5,865 nt of DNA. Source: an uncultured bacterium (GTDB taxonomy: Bacteria; Planctomycetota; Phycisphaerae; Sedimentisphaerales; Anaerobacaceae). The stretch is taken from positions 1 to 5,865 of the forward strand of contig CAJVYK010000115.1 in NCBI GenBank assembly GCA_913009865.1. Reading direction: 5' to 3'. Below are positions 1-4,558 of this stretch, one piece after another (within the stretch, counting starts at the first letter, position 1; every line of letters starts with the position of its first letter). Both the position numbers and the translations under genes were made by a program. The notes under the pieces were generated by a model. It had not been told where the DNA came from, did not search any database, and saw only the letters and a program-made list of their open reading frames with translations.

Positions 1-205
1 CAGAAGTCAGAAAACAGCAGAGGGACGCAGAGAAATAATCAATACTTGTCCTCCTTGGGAGTCCATAGGACTGAGCGGAGTCGAAGGAATCATTCATCAA
101 TAATCAATTAGTGGGGCCACGGATTTCACGGATTTTTGTTTTGACGAGAATTGCGGGTTACGGGGATAATGCTCCTGACCCTTTTTCTTTCCCTTTTTCT
201 TTCCC
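1..205. other. Gene-free left edge made of short repeats
   Basis: No credible gene is seen here. It holds CAGAGGGACGCAGAG (19-33), a purine-rich motif resembling the ACAGAGAACACAGAGG segment inside the exchanger loop. AATAATCAAT occurs twice (34-43, 99-108). CACGGATTT occurs as a 9-bp tandem pair (118-135). CCCTTTTTCTTT occurs as a 12-bp tandem pair (179-202). GGACTGAGCGGAGTCGAAGG (68-87) resembles sequences often scattered between genes in environmental genomes. Confidence 0.5.
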
Positions 206-233
206 AAAATAACCCCAGCAATAAATTGCGGGG
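206..233 (-). terminator. Probable intrinsic terminator of the 123-aa gene
   Basis: Read on the minus strand, CCCC-GCAA-loop-TTGC-A-GGGG (213-233, one bulged A at 217) forms a hairpin starting 17 nt after the stop codon. It is followed by TTATTTT (206-212). Its outer bases (AACCCC...GGGGGC) resemble the hairpin repeats at 1353-1494, so it may be a diverged member of that family serving as a terminator. Confidence 0.6.
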
Positions 234-250
234 GCGGCCGAATTTACCAG

Positions 251-622
251 TTAGATAGGATTCAACAAATTATCGTCTCTTTCCTTTCGGTTTAATAGAC
301 TACTTATGATGCAATATATTGCGTGGTAGATTCCCAGTAACATGCCAAAAGCGACAAATAAACCAGCCCCTCCCCAGAGAAGCCTCGGTTTTCTGACAAA
401 CCAAAATGATTCGTCTTTGATTTTTATGTGTATGTCATCTCTGCCAAGTTTTTCGACTGCAGCCACAATTTCACCCACATTTTCGTTAACTCTTATTTCA
501 ATCCTTTTTTTGAATATCCGTTTATTTTCAGGAGCTATGCTCACAAGAAATGAAAAACCGAATGACAGGACCAATAATGCAAGCAATCTTACAGTCCAAA
601 CTTGTTTTGATGATCCTTTCAT
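251..622 (-). CDS. Small two-helix membrane protein of unknown function
   Basis: I do not recognise the family. The 123-aa product has two hydrophobic helices, about residues 10-29 and 81-109, separated by a basic, probably folded domain of about 50 residues (31-80) with alternating beta-like strands (RIEIRVNENVG and DIHIKIKDESFWF). A short charged C-terminal tail (NRKERDDN) follows. Basic residues occur at the N-terminus, in the middle domain and at the tail, so topology cannot be decided by the positive-inside rule. Start ATG follows an AAAGGGA Shine-Dalgarno-like sequence (627-633) with a 4-nt gap, the same arrangement as the gene upstream, which ends 114 nt away. The two may be co-transcribed, as no terminator hairpin lies between them. 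A hairpin with a T-tract follows the stop. It is a plausible real gene: clean ribosome site, coherent membrane profile and terminator. Confidence 0.68.
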   Translation of the reverse strand: MKGSSKQVWTVRLLALLVLSFGFSFLVSIAPENKRIFKKRIEIRVNENVGEIVAAVEKLGRDDIHIKIKDESFWFVRKPRLLWGGAGLFVAFGMLLGIYHAIYCIISSLLNRKERDDNLLNPI

Positions 623-735
623 AATATCCCTTTCAGAAAAGTTTTCACCACCAAGCCCTTTTTGAACTTTAATCTGTAACTTTGCTCTTTGATTTTTTAT
701 CTTTAAATTTTCCCTGCCGCACCATTTTAACGATT
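620..735 (-). repeat. Leader copy A, interrupted
   Basis: Upstream of the 123-aa gene, the 19-bp sequence CCGCACCATTTTAACGATT (717-735, plus-strand reading) and the block GTTTTCA plus AGAAAAG-type sequence down to the start codon (620-647) match the continuous leader at 1208-1256. They are separated here by an A-rich stretch (648-716). The 19-bp block starts 1 nt after the stop codon of the upstream gene. Confidence 0.8.
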
Positions 736-736
736 G

Positions 737-1210
737 TTATTCTTGCCTAATTTCTTTGTCTAATCTGTTTATAAGAACAACCAAATCCTCTTCTGTTTTA
801 ATTGCTTTCAGCTTGGCATTTTCAATGTTGGACATCGCCTGCTCAAAGTTATGCTTGGATTTCTCAATGCAGCCCATCTTCTTGTACAATTGCCCAAGTC
901 TTGCATGGGTTAACACTAAAGATTGAGCTGGAGAAAGAATAAAATAAGGATCTTCAACGCCGTAAGAACTACGCTTTTCTTTTAACCTGTTCAATGTTTT
1001 AATATGGTTTTCTAACGCCCAGACAGCCACTTCGTTTGGCTCATCATAATACGCCTGAACCGCAACTTCTTCCATTTCAAAGATTTCTTTTTCTTGTAAC
1101 ATGAACATGGCTGTAGCTATTTTGTAACCGGTAAAAGCCATTGTTACTATATGACCTAAGGCAAGTCCTATCACAAAACCCAACAGAGTAAATATAATAG
1201 TTTTTTTCAT
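737..1210 (-). CDS. Membrane-anchored protein of unknown function with a TPR-like segment
   Basis: I do not recognise a named family. The 157-aa product begins with MKK and one strongly hydrophobic helix (about residues 4-27) carrying a GxxxGxxxG pattern (Gly11, 15, 19), which often mediates helix packing. No signal-peptidase site is evident, so it is likely a signal anchor. The remainder is charged and helical. Residues about 101-129 (THARLGQLYKKMGCIEKSK and on to FEQAMSN) fit the tetratricopeptide consensus L-G-Y...G...A...F..A, and an earlier helical pair (about 44-78) may be a degenerate second repeat. The C-terminus (130-157) is amphipathic and could form a coiled coil. Translation starts at ATG after AGGGGA (1215-1220), 4 nt upstream. 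The leader is nearly the same as that of the next gene downstream, which suggests related control, but the two proteins are not visibly homologous. A scaffolding or interaction role is only a guess. Confidence 0.72.
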   Translation of the reverse strand: MKKTIIFTLLGFVIGLALGHIVTMAFTGYKIATAMFMLQEKEIFEMEEVAVQAYYDEPNEVAVWALENHIKTLNRLKEKRSSYGVEDPYFILSPAQSLVLTHARLGQLYKKMGCIEKSKHNFEQAMSNIENAKLKAIKTEEDLVVLINRLDKEIRQE

Positions 1211-1256
1211 AATATCCCCTTTTCAGAAAAGCTTTCACCGCACCATTTTAACGATT
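1208..1256 (-). repeat. Leader copy B, continuous
   Basis: Upstream of the 157-aa gene, the same 19-bp block (1238-1256) is followed directly by TGAAAGCTTTTCTGAAAAGG and GGATATT before ATG. The corresponding downstream half in copy A differs by a G/A substitution and a 2-nt length change, so both genes have almost the same ribosome-binding region. Confidence 0.8.
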
Positions 1257-1272
1257 ACCAGTCTTAATTCAA
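1245..1272 (-). promoter_or_regulatory. Possible sigma-70-type promoter for the 157-aa gene
   Basis: On the minus strand TTGAAT (1267-1272) and TAAAAT (1245-1250) are 16 nt apart, matching four and five of six consensus bases. The -10 hexamer lies in the duplicated 19-bp block. Copy A keeps the -10 but has no good -35, so it may not be a promoter. This is a pattern match only. Confidence 0.3.
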
Positions 1273-1294
1273 TGGGAATGTTAGGGGAAGTGGA

Positions 1295-1317
1295 TCCCCG
1301 CCAGCGACGCGCGGGGA
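1295..1317. repeat. GC-rich hairpin
   Basis: TCCCCGC (1295-1301) pairs with GCGGGGA (1311-1317) around a 9-nt loop. No T-tract follows on either side. It lies in the gene-free stretch 1211-1508, which otherwise holds leader copy B and the hairpin repeats. Confidence 0.5.
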
Positions 1318-1352
1318 CAGGTCAATCAAATCAGTAGGGCGAAGTGAATGAG

Positions 1353-1378
1353 AACCCCCTGCAATGCAGGGGGCTAAA
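1353..1378. repeat. Hairpin repeat unit 1 (AACCCCC...GGGGGCTAAA)
   Basis: A perfect 8-bp stem CCCCCTGC/GCAGGGGG with loop AAT, framed by AA and CTAAA. It shares its ends with units 2 and 3 but has a different stem interior, as seen in REP-like families where pairing is conserved more than sequence. Confidence 0.75.
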
Positions 1379-1387
1379 TGGTAAGGA

Positions 1388-1406
1388 AAACCGAATAAAT
1401 TCGGGA
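1388..1406. repeat. Possible degenerate hairpin repeat
   Basis: CCGAAT (1391-1396) and ATTCGG (1399-1404) are inverted and spaced between units 1 and 2, preceded by AAA, but the GGGCTAAA end is missing. It may be a decayed member of the same family. Confidence 0.4.
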
Positions 1407-1412
1407 ATACAT

Positions 1413-1439
1413 AACCCCCCGGCGGAGCCGAGGGCTAAA
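1413..1439. repeat. Hairpin repeat unit 2
   Basis: CGGC (1420-1423) pairs with GCCG (1427-1430) around GGA. One C/A mismatch follows, then three further C-G pairs (1416-1418 with 1432-1434). Ends AA and GGGCTAAA match the other units. The minus-strand T-tract after it is weak. Confidence 0.75.
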
Positions 1440-1460
1440 TATTTTGAGATTGCCACGACC

Positions 1461-1489
1461 AAAATAAAACCCCCAGGCAGGCCTGAGGG
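1461..1489 (-). terminator. Intrinsic terminator of the exchanger gene, formed by repeat unit 3
   Basis: On the minus strand the unit 3 hairpin is followed directly by TTTTATTTT (1461-1469), the standard layout of a Rho-independent terminator, about 20 nt after the stop codon. Confidence 0.72.
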
Positions 1490-1494
1490 CTAAA
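1468..1494. repeat. Hairpin repeat unit 3
   Basis: CAGGC (1474-1478) and GCCTG (1481-1485) pair, then a C/A mismatch, then CCC with GGG (1470-1472, 1487-1489). It has the shared AACCCCC and GGGCTAAA ends and sits 15 nt beyond the exchanger stop codon. Confidence 0.75.
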
Positions 1495-1498
1495 CTAT

Positions 1499-1519
1499 AC
1501 GCTAAACGCTATCCGCTAG
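1499..1519. repeat. ACGCTAT heptamer array spanning the exchanger stop codon
   Basis: Three 7-bp units ACGCTAA, ACGCTAT and CCGCTAG (a decayed fourth, AAACTAT, at 1492-1498). The minus-strand TAG stop (1509-1511) is formed by the middle unit, and the last two codons (AGC GGA) also lie in the array. Confidence 0.8.
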
Positions 1520-2549
1520 CTCTGCCACAGGTAAACGCTAATAAATATACCAGGTATGCAATATATCCGCAGAGCAGCAGCGTACCATTGATTCGACTGA
1601 TGCGCCGGCCAATCAGGGCCATCAGAGCAAAAGCGACGCTGATGATAACCATAATCCAGTAATCGACCCCCGCCAGCCGTTGTGATATCGCGAATGGCCG
1701 AACCAGGCCGGCTACGCCAATGGCAAGTAATGCATTAAAGACGTTGGAGCCGACCATAATACCAATGGAAATATCGTTCTGCTTCTTAACGGCAGCTACC
1801 GCGCAGGTTACAAGCTCCGGCAGAGAAGTGCCGATAGCGATAATAGTCAGCCCGATAACGGCCTTACTCAAACCGATTCGCTCGCCGATAAACACCGCCC
1901 CACGCACAGTTATATCCGCCCCCAGCGCCAACCCCGCCAAGCCAATAACAACAAACAGCACGCACTGTTTCGTATTGCGTATCGCGTATTGCGTATTGCG
2001 TTCATTATTGTCGTTCTTTTTTACTTCGGTGTTCGATATTCGATATTCGATATTCGATATTTTCCCCTCTGTGTTCTCTGTGGCTATTTTTTTATCTTTT
2101 CGTGCCATATACACTGTCAGCAGTATCAATACAGCAAAGACGCTTAGCAGTATAAGACCTTCCGGCCGGGACAGATATAGATTGTGCAGTACCGGCCACA
2201 GCAGCAGCGATACCAGCAGCATTACGGGTATCTCTCGCTTGAAAATACGGGATTGGATTCTGATTGGCCGAATAATAGCGCACAAACCGCCGACAAGGGC
2301 CAGGTTGGCAATATTGGAGCCGTAAACATTGCCGATAGCCACGTCGCCGGCGCTTCGGACGGCGGCGGCGATGCTTGCAGCCACCTCAGGCGCCGATGTG
2401 CCCATAGCTACAACTGTCAGCCCGATGATAAGCTGGCTGATGCCGAGCCGTTCTGCTAAGCCAACCGCTCCGGCTACCAACAGCTCGGCGCACTTCCATA
2501 GTATTAGAAGCCCCGCAACCAGAAGTAAACAAGCCCAGAATGTGTTCAT
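1509..2549 (-). CDS. CaCA-superfamily sodium/calcium exchanger (YrbG-like) with repeat-derived central loop
   Basis: This inner-membrane antiporter probably exchanges Na+ (or K+/H+) for Ca2+; the true ions cannot be read from sequence. The 346-aa product shows the two inverted alpha-repeats of the superfamily. Alpha-1 has GLTVVAMGTSAPE (43-55) and GNVYGSNIAN (73-82). Alpha-2 has GLTIIAIGTSLPE (233-245) and GIMVGSNVFN (263-272). Glu55 and Glu245 are the expected ion-binding acids. About ten membrane helices fit, five on each side of the loop at residues 150-196. That loop (roughly 152-195) is low-complexity, hydrophilic and encoded by heptamer arrays and other repeat DNA; bacterial relatives usually have a shorter linker. 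The TAG stop lies in a third array. The start gives a normal first helix but lacks a Shine-Dalgarno sequence; TATACT directly precedes it. The gene is separate from the fab operon in function and is followed by a strong terminator. Confidence 0.9.
   Translation of the reverse strand: MNTFWACLLLVAGLLILWKCAELLVAGAVGLAERLGISQLIIGLTVVAMGTSAPEVAASIAAAVRSAGDVAIGNVYGSNIANLALVGGLCAIIRPIRIQSRIFKREIPVMLLVSLLLWPVLHNLYLSRPEGLILLSVFAVLILLTVYMARKDKKIATENTEGKISNIEYRISNTEVKKNDNNERNTQYAIRNTKQCVLFVVIGLAGLALGADITVRGAVFIGERIGLSKAVIGLTIIAIGTSLPELVTCAVAAVKKQNDISIGIMVGSNVFNALLAIGVAGLVRPFAISQRLAGVDYWIMVIISVAFALMALIGRRISRINGTLLLCGYIAYLVYLLAFTCGRASG
1971..1998. repeat. CGTATTG heptamer array inside the exchanger gene
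   Basis: Four 7-bp units: CGTATTG, CGTATCG, CGTATTG, CGTATTG. In the gene's frame they encode the NTQYAIRNT part of the loop (about residues 185-193). The array is open in all frames on both strands. Confidence 0.88.
2025..2059. repeat. TTCGATA heptamer array inside the exchanger gene
   Basis: Four perfect TTCGATA units (2032-2059) plus a decayed one, TTCGGTG (2025-2031). In frame it encodes the repeating heptapeptide NIEYRIS (about residues 164-175). No frame on either strand contains a stop within the perfect units. Confidence 0.88.
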
Positions 2550-2565
2550 AGTATAGGAATTTGTA

Positions 2566-2752
2566 TTTTTGACAGGATTTACAGGATATACGAAAGTGTC
2601 TGAAATGAGCTAAAGTGTGAAGTGAAAAGTGAACTAAAGTGAGCTAAAGTTAAAAAATACTCCACAACTATAGGCACTCCCGAAGGGATGCTGTGCATTT
2701 ACATTTTAGGCACTTCGAACCTCTGTTAATCGTGTTTATCCTGTCCAAAAAA
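2566..2752. repeat. Region bounded by imperfect inverted repeats
   Basis: TTTTT followed by GACAGGATTTACAGGAT (2566-2587) is matched, inverted, by the sequence ending at 2752, whose reverse complement reads TTTTTTGGACAGGATAAACA then CGAT. The 8-bp core is identical. The enclosed 150 nt hold other repeats and no reading frame of note. Confidence 0.5.
2607..2650. repeat. Tandem array of GAGCTAAAGT units
   Basis: Units in order: GAGCTAAAGT, GTGAAGT, GAAAAGT, GAACTAAAGT, GAGCTAAAGT. The 10-bp and shortened 7-bp forms all end in AGT. Confidence 0.75.
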
Positions 2753-2864
2753 GTTCCACCGTCAGGTGTCCTTCGGACGCCGAAAGCGGTTAAGTTCATT
2801 TCAAAAGCTTATCTCGTCGTCGTGCCGGCGACAGCTAAACAAACTGGAGATGTTTTTAATCTAA

Positions 2865-2892
2865 ACGCTATACGCTATACGCTATACGCTAA
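2865..2892. repeat. ACGCTAT heptamer array spanning the fabF stop codon
   Basis: Four 7-bp units: ACGCTAT three times, then ACGCTAA. The minus-strand TAG stop of fabF (2882-2884) is in the third unit and the codons for the final V-S-V are also repeat-derived. Confidence 0.88.
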
Positions 2893-4132
2893 CTTTCCCT
2901 ACGACCAGGCAGGCGTTATGGCCGCCAAAGCCGAGAGAATTGCTTATCGCGACATTGACTTCCTGCCGGCGGGCATGCAGCGGTACATAGTCCATTTTAA
3001 GATCGCAGGCAGGGTCCTGATTGTCCAGATTGATAGTGGGGGGGACAGCTGATTTGTTAATGGCTTTTACACATATTATAAGTTCGACCGCACCGCTTGC
3101 TCCGAGCAGGTGTCCGAGACAGCTTTTCGTCGAACTGACGGCCAGTTTATACGCATAGTCGCCGAAAACAGATTTGATAGCTGCACTTTCAGCTATGTCA
3201 TTTAGTTCGGTGCCTGTCCCATGCGCGTTGATATAGTCAACTTTTTCTTTTTCTACGCCGGCATCAATCAGCGCCAGTTCCATTGCTTTCGCTGCACCGC
3301 ACCCTTTCGGCAGGGGGGCGGTAATGTGGTAGCCGTCATCGGTCGCACTATAACCGAGAAGCTCAGCGTATATATTCGCACCGCGTTTTTTAGCGTGCTC
3401 GGCTTCTTCTAAGACCACAATGCCGGCGCCCTCGGAAAGCACAAAGCCGTCTCTATCCTTATCGAATGGTCTCGAAGCCGCTGTAGGGTCGTCATTTCGG
3501 GTGCTTAGAGATTTCAAAGCGCAAAATGAGGCCAATCCTATCGGCGTAAGGGCAGCTTCGGAGCCGCCGGTTACCATAATGTCGCTTCGCCCCGCAGCGA
3601 TGTTGTAAAAAGCTTCGCCAATGGCGTGACTGCCGGAAGCGCAGGCACTAACGATACAAATATTGGGACCCTTCAGGCCGTAACGAATGGCAATGTTGCC
3701 ACAGGCGGCATTACCCATAAGCTTGGGAACACAAAATGGAGAAACCTTCCTTGGCCCTTTTTTTAACAGCCTTTTGTGCTGCTCCTCAATTTCCTTTATA
3801 CCGCCTATACCAGTCCCCACGATGACACCGGTACGAAAAACATCCTCTTTCGAAAAATCAAGCCCGCTGTCATTCACAGCTTGTGTCGCCGCAGCCACGG
3901 CAAACTGCGTGAAGCGGTCCATCCGCTTGCTTTCCCGATGGTCAATGTATTTGGTTACGTCGAAACCTTTTACCTCGCCCCCAAACTTTACCGGGTATGC
4001 ACTAACGTCAAAGGAATCTATGGTGGAAACGCCGCTTTTACCCTCGCACAGCGCACCAAAAAGCCCTTCAGCAGACTCGGCTAAGGCGGTAACACATCCT
4101 AAACCAGTAATAACAACTCGCCGTTTACTCAT
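2882..4132 (-). CDS. fabF: 3-oxoacyl-ACP synthase II (beta-ketoacyl-ACP synthase)
   Basis: FabF condenses acyl-ACP with malonyl-ACP, releasing CO2, in each elongation round. The 416-aa product has normal length for the family and starts MSKRRVVITGLG, the expected N-terminus. Catalytic residues are all visible: Cys164 in SACASG, His304 in NAHGTGT, Lys336 in STKS, His341 in GHLLGASG, and the C-terminal loop NSLGFGGHN (398-406). It starts 14 nt after acpP, and that gap has no recognisable Shine-Dalgarno sequence, so initiation may depend on coupling to acpP translation or be SD-independent. The last three codons (V-S-V) and the TAG stop come from a 7-bp tandem repeat that continues downstream, so the original C-terminus may have been replaced or extended slightly. 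No clear intrinsic terminator follows. A 7-C run near the 3' end does not disturb the frame. Confidence 0.96.
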   Translation of the reverse strand: MSKRRVVITGLGCVTALAESAEGLFGALCEGKSGVSTIDSFDVSAYPVKFGGEVKGFDVTKYIDHRESKRMDRFTQFAVAAATQAVNDSGLDFSKEDVFRTGVIVGTGIGGIKEIEEQHKRLLKKGPRKVSPFCVPKLMGNAACGNIAIRYGLKGPNICIVSACASGSHAIGEAFYNIAAGRSDIMVTGGSEAALTPIGLASFCALKSLSTRNDDPTAASRPFDKDRDGFVLSEGAGIVVLEEAEHAKKRGANIYAELLGYSATDDGYHITAPLPKGCGAAKAMELALIDAGVEKEKVDYINAHGTGTELNDIAESAAIKSVFGDYAYKLAVSSTKSCLGHLLGASGAVELIICVKAINKSAVPPTINLDNQDPACDLKMDYVPLHARRQEVNVAISNSLGFGGHNACLVVGKVSV

Positions 4133-4146
4133 ACTAAACTTATTCG

Positions 4147-4419
4147 CTATTTCTGGTCTTTGGAATGTGCAACCTTGACAATGTAATCAACCGCGGCGCC
4201 GACCGTCTGTATCTTCTCGGCTTCTTCGTCCGGGATGCTCATATCAAACTCGTCTTCAAACTCCATAACCAGTTCAACCGTATCCAGTGAGTCAGCATTC
4301 AAATCGTTAATAAATGAGGTCTGGCGTGTTATCTCAGACCTGTCCGTACCCATCTGCTCACATATTATGTCGATTACTTTGTTTTCAATTGCCGAGACGT
4401 CTATTTCATCTGCACTCAC
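4147..4419 (-). CDS. acpP: Acyl carrier protein
   Basis: This small acidic protein carries acyl chains as thioesters on a 4'-phosphopantetheine arm. The 90-aa product has the DSL attachment motif, with Ser44 as the modified residue (NADSLDTVEL, 41-50). The following acidic helix II (EFEDEFDMSIPDEEAEKI) is the surface that FabD, FabG and FabF recognise. It is about 12 residues longer than E. coli AcpP, mainly through roughly 9 extra N-terminal residues and a short polar tail. The start is GTG (4417-4419), chosen because a strong AAGGAG lies 8 nt upstream and no in-frame ATG lies near the expected N-terminus. Its place between fabG and fabF is the standard order. A 138-nt gap upstream and a promoter-like pair of hexamers suggest it may also be transcribed on its own, as is common for this abundant protein. 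Confidence 0.95.
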   Translation of the reverse strand: MSADEIDVSAIENKVIDIICEQMGTDRSEITRQTSFINDLNADSLDTVELVMEFEDEFDMSIPDEEAEKIQTVGAAVDYIVKVAHSKDQK

Positions 4420-4427
4420 TTGTTCTT

Positions 4428-4433
4428 CTCCTT
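4428..4433 (-). promoter_or_regulatory. Shine-Dalgarno sequence fixing the GTG start of acpP
   Basis: AAGGAG on the minus strand lies 8 nt before GTG at 4417-4419. It supports the GTG start for a protein whose N-terminus is longer than that of E. coli AcpP. Confidence 0.8.
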
Positions 4434-4511
4434 AGTCAAATACGGATTTATTTCGCAACCTTACAAAGTGTATAGCGTTCCGCTAATAACTTAACCTTTA
4501 TTTAGGGCGGT

Positions 4512-4540
4512 AATATACCTGCTAAATCGCTCAGCTACAA
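4512..4540 (-). promoter_or_regulatory. Possible promoter for acpP-fabF
   Basis: On the minus strand TTGTAG (4535-4540) and TATATT (4512-4517) are 17 nt apart. The -10 matches five of six consensus bases but the -35 only three. It sits in the 138-nt gap between fabG and acpP, where an extra promoter would make sense for an abundant carrier protein. Unproven. Confidence 0.3.
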
Positions 4541-4558
4541 GTATTTTTTATCTTTTTT

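Larger units (their letters stand above)
2550..2881. other. Repeat-rich intergenic region between fabF and the exchanger
   Basis: No gene is supported in these 332 nt. They contain an inverted pair around GACAGGAT (2571-2578 and 2738-2745), a GAGCTAAAGT-type tandem array (2607-2650), a direct repeat TAGGCACT (2671-2678, 2707-2714), a hairpin GGTGTCC-TTC-GGACGCC (2765-2781), and the heptamer array reaching into fabF. A clear terminator for fabF is not seen: the hairpin's T-run (minus strand, 2747-2752) is 12 nt away from its stem. Confidence 0.7.

Noticed and set aside
1971..2059. CRISPR array
   Set aside because: Units are 7 bp in direct tandem without spacers.
1720..2325. Plus-strand reading frame of 201 codons inside the exchanger gene
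   Set aside because: It is antisense to conserved alpha-repeat motifs. Its length is helped by heptamer arrays that lack stops on both strands.
2765..2781. Terminator for fabF
   Set aside because: A 7-bp hairpin with UUC loop exists, but the T-run lies 12 nt past the stem and is part of the inverted-repeat end.
3037..3043. Run of seven G (C in fabF) as a frameshift or phase-variation site
   Set aside because: The fabF frame is intact on both sides and the run encodes conserved V-P-P-T. No evidence for variation.
2693..3052. Plus-strand reading frame of 119 codons overlapping the fabF end
   Set aside because: It runs through repeat DNA and antisense to conserved fabF codons, with no ribosome site or domain.
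3687..4178. Plus-strand reading frame of 163 codons opposite fabF
   Set aside because: Low-complexity, Ser/Pro/Thr-rich antisense shadow of a well-conserved gene.
4473..4485. TAGCG-TTC-CGCTA palindrome between fabG and acpP as another heptamer array
   Set aside because: Only two opposed half-units with a 5-bp stem. It may be a decayed copy but cannot be told from chance.
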